Of a DNA stretch of 11,136 nucleotides, positions 7,394-11,136 are shown piece after piece. Source of the DNA: Planctomycetia bacterium. Lineage in GTDB: Bacteria > Planctomycetota > Phycisphaerae > Phycisphaerales > SM1A02. The DNA lies in the NCBI GenBank assembly GCA_009936695.1, contig JAACEA010000413.1, positions 1 through 11,136 of the forward strand, written 5' to 3'. The notes beneath the pieces were generated by a model that worked only from the letters and a program-made list of their open reading frames with translations, had not been told where the DNA came from and did no database searches. The first letter of the stretch is position 1; every line of letters begins with the position of its first letter. The position numbers and the translations under genes were made by a program.

Positions 7394-7425
7394 GATCGAG
7401 GTCGGGTGTCCTGACCCTGCGAAAT

Positions 7426-7439
7426 CCGGGCGTGCCCGG
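7426..7439 (-). other. Short GC-rich palindrome between acpP and fabF
   Basis: CCGGGC and GCCCGG sit 2 nt apart (CCGGGCGTGCCCGG on the plus strand). On the minus strand the sequence ATTTCGC follows. It could act as a weak partial terminator or a 3' stabiliser that lets acpP mRNA exceed fabF mRNA. That role is inference; the stem is short. Confidence 0.3.
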
Positions 7440-7450
7440 CCTTCGAGAGG

Positions 7451-7699
7451 TCAGCTCTTGTTGAGGTTCGTCTTGATGAACTCGATCGCTTCGCCGACGG
7501 TCTGGATCTTCTCGGCGTTCTCGTCGGGAATCGAGGTCTCGAACTCGTCCTCGAACTCCATGACCAACTCGACGGTGTCGAGGCTGTCGGCGTTCAAGTC
7601 GTTCGTGAAACTCGTCTCTCGGGAGATTTCGGCGCGGTCGACGCCCATCTGCTCGGCGACGATATCGATCACTTTGGCTTCGATCTCGGCTTCGGTCAC
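7451..7699 (-). CDS. acpP: Acyl carrier protein
   Basis: Small acidic carrier whose 4'-phosphopantetheine arm holds the growing acyl chain for FabD, FabH, FabF and FabG. The phosphopantetheine site is Ser39 in [15 protein letters not shown], and helix IV ends [17 protein letters not shown] place the start at the GTG of [14 protein letters not shown] (7697-7699), giving 82 aa. It has a good AGGAGA site (7712-7707) 7 nt upstream and matches the family N-terminus. A longer reading from the ATG at 7738 would add 13 residues rich in Arg, Pro and Gly and would bury the ribosome site in coding sequence. The gene sits 116 nt after fabG and 57 nt before fabF, the standard fabG-acpP-fabF order. Confidence 0.96.
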   Translation of the reverse strand: MTEAEIEAKVIDIVAEQMGVDRAEISRETSFTNDLNADSLDTVELVMEFEDEFETSIPDENAEKIQTVGEAIEFIKTNLNKS

Positions 7700-7712
7700 G
7701 GGTCGGTCTCCT
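7700..7712 (-). promoter_or_regulatory. Ribosome-binding site fixing the acpP GTG start
   Basis: AGGAGA on the minus strand (7712-7707) lies 7 nt before GTG 7699. It is one of the strongest Shine-Dalgarno matches in the window, in keeping with high expression of ACP. Confidence 0.75.
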
Positions 7713-7785
7713 GGAGGGCCCTTCTGGGGCCTTCTCAATGGGTGGGATGATAACGCTTGAAGGCCTTCCCCTGTGGAGGGCCCTT
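7712..7785 (-). repeat. Pair of 12-bp direct repeats in the acpP leader
   Basis: TGGAGGGCCCTT occurs at 7712-7723 and 7774-7785 (plus-strand reading). Each copy contains the palindrome AGGGCCCT, so in minus-strand RNA the two copies could pair with each other over 8 bp. The second copy directly abuts the acpP ribosome-binding site. Confidence 0.55.
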
Positions 7786-7815
7786 GGTTTTCCGGCTGGA
7801 GGCCGGATCAGTGGA

Positions 7816-8550
7816 TCAGAGTGCGAGGCCGCCGTCGACCACCAGGACCTGGCCGGTGACGTAGGAGGCCTCTTCCGAGGCGAGGAACGCGACCGCGGAG
7901 GAGATGTCCGACGGCTCGCCGAGGCGTCGGACGGAGATTCGCTTGACCATCTCCTGCTCGAGGACCGGCACCATCGCCTCGGTCATGTCGGTCTTGATGA
8001 AGCCGGGGGCCACCACGTTGGCGGTGATGCCCTTGCCGCCGAGCTCCTTGGCGACGGTCTTGGTGAGGCCGATCATGCCCGCCTTGGCCGCGGCATAGTT
8101 GGCCTGGCCGGGATTCCCGGTCACTCCGCTCACCGAACCGATGTTGACGATTCTGCCGTATCGGCCCTTCATCATGGGCCGGGCGGCGGCACGGCACGCG
8201 ACGAAGGTGGAACGAAGGTTGACGTTCACCACGTCGTCGAAGTCCTCGTCGCTCATCCGCATCAGGAGGCCGTCGCGGGTGATGCCGGCGTTGTTGACCA
8301 GGACGTCGAGCCGTCCCGCGGTCTCCGAGATCTCCTCGATCAACTCGCCGAGGGCGTTCGCTTCCCCGATGTCGCACACCCGGAACTCCGCGCTGCCGCC
8401 GGCGGTGACGATCTCCTCGACGAGGGACTGGAGCGGGTCGGCGGATCTTGCGATCGCCATCACGTGCATTCCGTCTGCGGCGAGTCGGCTGGCGATGGAG
8501 CGTCCGAGTCCGCGGCTGGCGCCGGTCACGATGGCGAGACGGGATTCGAT
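7816..8550 (-). CDS. fabG: 3-oxoacyl-ACP reductase; start codon apparently AUC
   Basis: NADPH-dependent short-chain dehydrogenase that reduces 3-oxoacyl-ACP to 3-hydroxyacyl-ACP. With the proposed start it has 244 aa, the usual FabG length. Visible motifs are the cofactor loop TGASRGLG (9-16), NNAG (86-89), Asn111 (NVNLRSTF), Ser139 (NIGSVSG), and Tyr152/Lys156 (QANYAAAKAG). The PG motif follows in VVAPGFIKTDM, and the C-terminus is YVTGQVLVVDGG. The catalytic tetrad is complete. The start is odd. The first strand (LAIV) is encoded directly upstream of a GTG at 8527-8529, and there is no ATG, GTG or TTG in that frame back to the stop at 8638-8640. An ATC codon (8548-8550) lies 7 nt after GGAG (8561-8558) and would give a normal N-terminus. 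A sequencing error in the third base is the main alternative. A promoter lies upstream at 8628-8656. Confidence 0.93.
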   Translation of the reverse strand: MESRLAIVTGASRGLGRSIASRLAADGMHVMAIARSADPLQSLVEEIVTAGGSAEFRVCDIGEANALGELIEEISETAGRLDVLVNNAGITRDGLLMRMSDEDFDDVVNVNLRSTFVACRAAARPMMKGRYGRIVNIGSVSGVTGNPGQANYAAAKAGMIGLTKTVAKELGGKGITANVVAPGFIKTDMTEAMVPVLEQEMVKRISVRRLGEPSDISSAVAFLASEEASYVTGQVLVVDGGLAL

Positions 8551-8561
8551 GAGCTTGCTCC
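8548..8561 (-). promoter_or_regulatory. Ribosome-binding site in front of the proposed AUC start of fabG
   Basis: GGAG (8561-8558 on the minus strand), then CAAGCTC, then ATC at 8550-8548. The spacing of 7 nt is ideal. No such motif precedes the alternative GTG at 8529. Confidence 0.5.
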
Positions 8562-8627
8562 GGCGGATGGGGTGTCTCGCCTCGCCCGGGCGAGGGAGGG
8601 ATGCAGCGTCACGCTGCGCGAGCCGGA

Positions 8628-8656
8628 ATTGTACAGATCATCCCCGCTCCTGTCGC
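8628..8656 (-). promoter_or_regulatory. Predicted sigma-70-type promoter for fabG-acpP-fabF
   Basis: On the minus strand GCGACA (8656-8651, four of six to TTGACA) is followed after 17 nt by TACAAT (8633-8628, five of six to TATAAT). The start of transcription would be near 8621, giving a leader of about 70 nt before fabG. Just upstream lies a spaced inverted repeat, GGATGG (8671-8676) and CCATCC (8694-8699), that might be an operator. The location right after a terminator supports it. Confidence 0.55.
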
Positions 8657-8733
8657 GTTCGGCCCGCCACGGATGGGCTTTGAACGGGACGGGCCATCCA
8701 TTCACGGTGCTCGCGGAACGCCATGAAACCCGT

Positions 8734-8775
8734 GGAGCGAGAAAGAACGCGGCCTCTCGAGGGAGGCCGCGTTCT
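8734..8775 (-). terminator. Rho-independent terminator after the lipoprotein gene
   Basis: A perfect 13-bp stem, AGAACGCGGCCTC with GAGGCCGCGTTCT (8744-8756 and 8763-8775), closes a 6-nt loop. On the minus strand TTTCTCGCTCC follows directly. It lies 43 bp past the lipoprotein stop and would end the fabH-fabD-lipoprotein transcript before fabG. The plus-strand flank is less U-rich. Confidence 0.85.
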
Positions 8776-8818
8776 CTGGTGTGTCATGCGGAACCGGCCT
8801 CACGCCGGCGCGTCGCGA

Positions 8819-9643
8819 TCAGTTGGAACCGGGCGCGAAGCCGGGGTTGGGATCGATCTTCGGCCCCTTGGGTCGCTTGCGCTTGCCGGGGGCGCCCTGG
8901 CCGCCGCCACCGGGACCACCTGCGGGCGCGCCCATCGACGAGTTGCCGGTCTCCTCCTCGGTGAAGTCCTGCGTCGGGATGTCGATGATCTCGTCCGGGG
9001 CGGTCGCCCGGGCCATCTCGTCCTCGAGGATCTGGAACCAGGCGGCGATCCAGTCGTCGCCGCTGAGTCGGTTCATCATGTCCGGGGGCGACGGCTGGGC
9101 GTCGAACTCGGCGCCATCGCCGGCGGGGTCACCCGTGATCTCGAAGGCCCAGAGCTGGGGTTCGAACTGGTTGCCCACCATGAAGACGGCGAGGGCGCAC
9201 TCACCGACGACGGGGTGCGTTCCGGTTCGGACGTCGATGCCGATGATGTTGCTGGTCGCGGTCTTCCACTCGCCGGACTTCTCCAGCTCGCCGAGCACCA
9301 TCGCGTCCATGCCGGACATCATGCCCTTGAGACGCGAGGCGTCGCCGCGGGCGAACCCGTCGAAGAAGCGAAGCACGGCGATCCGTCCCGCATCGTTGTC
9401 CGGGGCGAGATCCTCGGACAGATTCACGCGAGGGTCGATCCCGTACTGGGCGATCAATTCGGAGATCGGCGTGACCTTCGGTGCCGGCGGGGCCGGCGGC
9501 GGCGGCGGGGGAGCCTTCTTCGCCACCGGCGCGGCCGGGGGCGGTGCGGGCTCGGAGCCGCAACCGGCGATGCCGAGCGAAAGCCCGGCGACGGCGGTCA
9601 GGCCGATGAAGTCACGAAACAGGTTTCGGGTCCGGTTGGTCAT
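8819..9643 (-). CDS. Proline-rich predicted lipoprotein of unknown function
   Basis: I do not recognise the family. The 274-aa product has a basic N-terminus, a hydrophobic stretch (FIGLTAVAGLSLGIAG) and the lipobox IAGC with Cys28, so it is predicted to be lipid-anchored at the envelope. Residues 31-57 form an Ala/Pro linker with a run of six prolines. A folded part follows (about 58-225: VTPISELIAQYGIDPRVNL, AVLRFFDGFARGD, MDAMVLGELEKSGEWKTA, DDWIAAWFQILEDEMA). The tail is Gly-rich and basic (about 237-274, with PGKRKRPKGPK). Its ATG lies inside the end of fabD (32-bp overlap) behind GGAGGT at 9657-9652 (8-nt spacing), so it is probably translated by coupling to fabD. A strong terminator follows. 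Its place between fabD and fabG suggests co-expression with lipid synthesis; a link in function is only inference. Confidence 0.85.
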   Translation of the reverse strand: MTNRTRNLFRDFIGLTAVAGLSLGIAGCGSEPAPPPAAPVAKKAPPPPPPAPPAPKVTPISELIAQYGIDPRVNLSEDLAPDNDAGRIAVLRFFDGFARGDASRLKGMMSGMDAMVLGELEKSGEWKTATSNIIGIDVRTGTHPVVGECALAVFMVGNQFEPQLWAFEITGDPAGDGAEFDAQPSPPDMMNRLSGDDWIAAWFQILEDEMARATAPDEIIDIPTQDFTEEETGNSSMGAPAGGPGGGGQGAPGKRKRPKGPKIDPNPGFAPGSN

Positions 9644-10577
9644 GGCTGGTGACCTCCACGGTCTTGTCGATTCGGCGGAAAAGCCCCTTCAGCACCTTGC
9701 CGGGGGCGAGCTCGTGGATCTGTGGCCGTTCGTCCTCGGGAGTACCCGAAATCGACTCGGCCAGATCCGCACAGTTCGACGACCATCGTACAGGAGTCGT
9801 CAATTGTTCGATCAATCGTTGCTTCAGAAGTTCCGGATTATCAGGATCGTGGGGTTTTCCGGTGACGTTCGAGTAGACCACGGTCGAGAGTGGCTGGAAA
9901 TCCACCTCGGCGAGCGCCTTGGCCATTCCTTCGGCCGCGGGGGCCATCAGGGGGCTGTGGAACGCCCCCGCCACCGCGAGGGCGGTGGCTCGAAGGCCCA
10001 TCTCGCCGGCGGCGGTGACCGCTCGTTCGCAGGCGGTCCGGGAACCCGAGATCACGATCTGTCCCTTGGCGTTGAAATTCGCGGGCACGAGCACGTCGTC
10101 GCCTCGGGCGGCATCGCAGACCGCCTCGGCCTGGGCCTCGTCCGCGCCGACCAGCGCGACCATGCCTCCCTCGGATGCTTCCGCCGCTTCCTGCATCAAC
10201 CGGCCGCGGGTGGCCACGAGCTTGAGCCCGTCGCGGAATCCGAAGGCGCCGGCGAGATGAAGGGCGGTGTATTCGCCGAGGGAGAGGCCGAGGGTCGCGT
10301 GGACATCCGCGTTGCCCCATCCGTCGAGCAGTCCCTGGTAACTCGCCACGGCGGCGGTGAACAGCGCGGGCTGGCTGACGTCGGTTCGGTTCAGGGTGTC
10401 GGCGGGACCGTCGAAGCAGACGCTGGTCAGCGTGCCGATCGATCCGAGATCGACGACCTCGTCGGCGGCGGCGAATGTCTGCGCAGCGGCAGGGTGGGCG
10501 TCCATCCAGCCCTTCCCCATGCCGACGACCTGGGCCCCTTGTCCGGGGCAGAGCAGGACGACCTTGGACTTGTTCAT
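9612..10577 (-). CDS. fabD: Malonyl-CoA:ACP transacylase
   Basis: Transfers malonyl from CoA to ACP, giving the extender unit for FabH and FabF. From the ATG at 10577 it has 321 aa. It shows the N-terminal LLCPGQGAQVVGMG, the nucleophile elbow GLSLG with Ser99, Arg124 in ATRGRLMQEA, His207 in GAFHSPLM, and the C-terminal HELAPGKVLKGL. The elbow has Leu where most FabD proteins have His (GHSLG); this variant is, as far as I recall, common in Planctomycetota and is compatible with activity because Ser, Arg and His are kept. Start choice: ATG 10577 has GGAG (10590-10587) 9 nt upstream and a normal N-terminus. An in-frame GTG at 10658 would add a 27-residue Arg-rich stretch without a ribosome site. 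The last 32 bp overlap the lipoprotein gene. fabH lies 100 bp upstream. Confidence 0.96.
   Translation of the reverse strand: MNKSKVVLLCPGQGAQVVGMGKGWMDAHPAAAQTFAAADEVVDLGSIGTLTSVCFDGPADTLNRTDVSQPALFTAAVASYQGLLDGWGNADVHATLGLSLGEYTALHLAGAFGFRDGLKLVATRGRLMQEAAEASEGGMVALVGADEAQAEAVCDAARGDDVLVPANFNAKGQIVISGSRTACERAVTAAGEMGLRATALAVAGAFHSPLMAPAAEGMAKALAEVDFQPLSTVVYSNVTGKPHDPDNPELLKQRLIEQLTTPVRWSSNCADLAESISGTPEDERPQIHELAPGKVLKGLFRRIDKTVEVTSHDQPDPKPVS
9644..9657 (-). promoter_or_regulatory. Ribosome-binding site of the lipoprotein gene inside fabD
   Basis: GGAGGT on the minus strand (9657-9652) is 8 nt from the ATG at 9643. It is the best Shine-Dalgarno in the window and lies within the last codons of fabD, which supports the overlapping start. 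Confidence 0.75.
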
Positions 10578-10593
10578 GTCGTGGTTCTCCGGG

Positions 10594-10636
10594 GCGTCCT
10601 CCACATCCGTCGCCGAGTGGCGGGGCGTGGAGACGC
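10594..10636 (-). other. Long hairpin between fabH and fabD, just before the fabD ribosome site
   Basis: On the minus strand GCGTCTCCAC (10636-10627) pairs over 10 bp with GTGGAGGACGC (10604-10594), leaving one bulged G. The loop of 22 nt contains a small inner stem CGCC-GGCG. It ends 4 nt before the fabD GGAG site. There is no U tract, so it is not a terminator; a processing or translation-control element is possible. Confidence 0.4.
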
Positions 10637-10677
10637 GTGGGCGTTTGACTGGAATCACGGAGGCGTCGGTTGCGGGA

Positions 10678-11136
10678 TCAGTGTCGCCAGACGGAACTGG
10701 CCCAGGTCATGCCGCCGCCGAACGCGACGAGCATGGTCGGCTTCGATTCGTCGATGCGGCCCGCTTTCCGCATCTGGTCGAGGCACAGGCCCACCGATCC
10801 GGCGGAACTGTTTCCGAAGCGGTCGATGTTCACGTACACCTTCTCCTCGGGCAGGCCGAGTTTCTCGACGGCACTCTCGATGATCCGAGCGTTCGACTGG
10901 TGGCAGATGAAGGCGCCGAATTCGTCGGGCTCGAGGCCGGTCTTCTCGAAGGCGTCCTTGATCGCCCGCTGGAATCGGGTGACCGCGAACTTGTACACCT
11001 CGCGGCCGTTCATCCGCAGGTTTCCAAGCTTGATCGGATTGTCCTCGTCGCCCTCGGCGATCTGCGACGCCTTGCGCGGAATGTACAGCGAGGGCCAGCC
11101 CCGTCCGTCCGCCTGCAGCGACTGGTACACGGAGCC
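10678..11136 (-). CDS. fabH: 3-oxoacyl-ACP synthase III (KAS III), C-terminal part; 5' end outside window
   Basis: Initiating condensing enzyme of type II fatty-acid synthesis, which joins acetyl-CoA (or a branched starter) to malonyl-ACP. About 152 C-terminal residues are visible and the frame stays open through base 11136, so the start and the active-site cysteine are outside. Seen are the catalytic His in FICHQSNARII and Asn in IDRFGNSSAGSVGLCL, and the C-terminal glycine-rich FGGGMTWASSVWRH. Both remaining residues of the Cys-His-Asn triad are therefore intact. The stop is 100 bp before the fabD start, with a hairpin between. By the usual order, plsX or rpmF may lie upstream; that is not visible. 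Confidence 0.95.
   Translation of the reverse strand, partial: GSVYQSLQADGRGWPSLYIPRKASQIAEGDEDNPIKLGNLRMNGREVYKFAVTRFQRAIKDAFEKTGLEPDEFGAFICHQSNARIIESAVEKLGLPEEKVYVNIDRFGNSSAGSVGLCLDQMRKAGRIDESKPTMLVAFGGGMTWASSVWRH

Noticed and set aside
6173..7414. Long open plus-strand frame opposite fabF
   Set aside because: Antisense shadow of a gene with all KAS II active-site residues; no family resemblance and no ribosome site.
7738..8964. Long open plus-strand frame crossing acpP-fabG spacer, fabG and a terminator
   Set aside because: It runs through fabG, a terminator and the lipoprotein 3' end on the other strand, and its sequence looks like GC-driven noise.
10578..10658. N-terminal extension of FabD to the GTG at 10658
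   Set aside because: The extension is Arg/Pro-rich, lacks a ribosome site and covers the intergenic hairpin; the ATG at 10577 has GGAG and matches the family start.
8781..10883. Very long open plus-strand frame (700 codons) opposite fabD and the lipoprotein gene
   Set aside because: It is antisense to fabH, fabD and the lipoprotein gene, which carry clear family motifs. Its product is low-complexity with no recognisable domain. High GC makes long antisense frames common.

Overview
The window reads as a GC-rich bacterial chromosome segment. The best lineage guess is Planctomycetota, perhaps Phycisphaerae. The support is circumstantial: a GLSLG-type FabD, a PIN-PhoH ATPase, a Nif3 protein of partly eukaryote-like type, and coding bias rich in GAC, GTC and CGG. 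I see no rRNA, tRNA, CRISPR array, insertion sequence or phage gene. Base use looks even throughout, so this looks like resident chromosome rather than an island.

Left part (1-5467). The window opens inside the C-terminal half of an RND-type efflux or export pump on the plus strand. Its stop codon abuts, with no spacer, the stop of a minus-strand Nif3-like dinuclear-metal protein (TGATCA at 1711-1716). Divergent from nif3 comes a PIN-PhoH ATPase gene, whose best-supported start is a TTG behind a GGAG ribosome-binding site. A Bax inhibitor-1/YccA-type seven-helix membrane protein gene follows on the same strand and ends at a strong rho-independent terminator.

Middle (5402-6133). A small intergenic region holds the terminator, a second perfect hairpin and a degenerate 16-bp tandem repeat that runs into the 3' end of a minus-strand gene. 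That gene encodes a lone FliN/SpoA-domain protein of about 93 residues. A 249-bp non-coding stretch with a likely fabF terminator separates it from fabF.

Right part (6134-11136). This is a type II fatty-acid synthesis cluster on the minus strand, in transcription order fabH (cut by the window edge), fabD, a proline-rich lipoprotein, then fabG, acpP and fabF. FabD loads malonyl onto ACP. FabH starts chains, FabF elongates them, FabG reduces the 3-keto group, and AcpP carries the intermediates. The lipoprotein gene is translationally coupled to fabD (32-bp overlap, GGAGGT site) and splits the usual fabD-fabG junction. A strong terminator and a new promoter separate it from fabG, so the cluster is probably at least two transcription units.

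Most notable observations: fabG appears to lack an ATG, GTG or TTG start compatible with a whole Rossmann fold, and has an AUC codon exactly where a start should be, 7 nt after GGAG; an uncharacterised lipoprotein sits inside the fab cluster; an isolated SpoA gene carries a tandem repeat at its end. I found no clear defence, mobile or otherwise wholly new multigene system.
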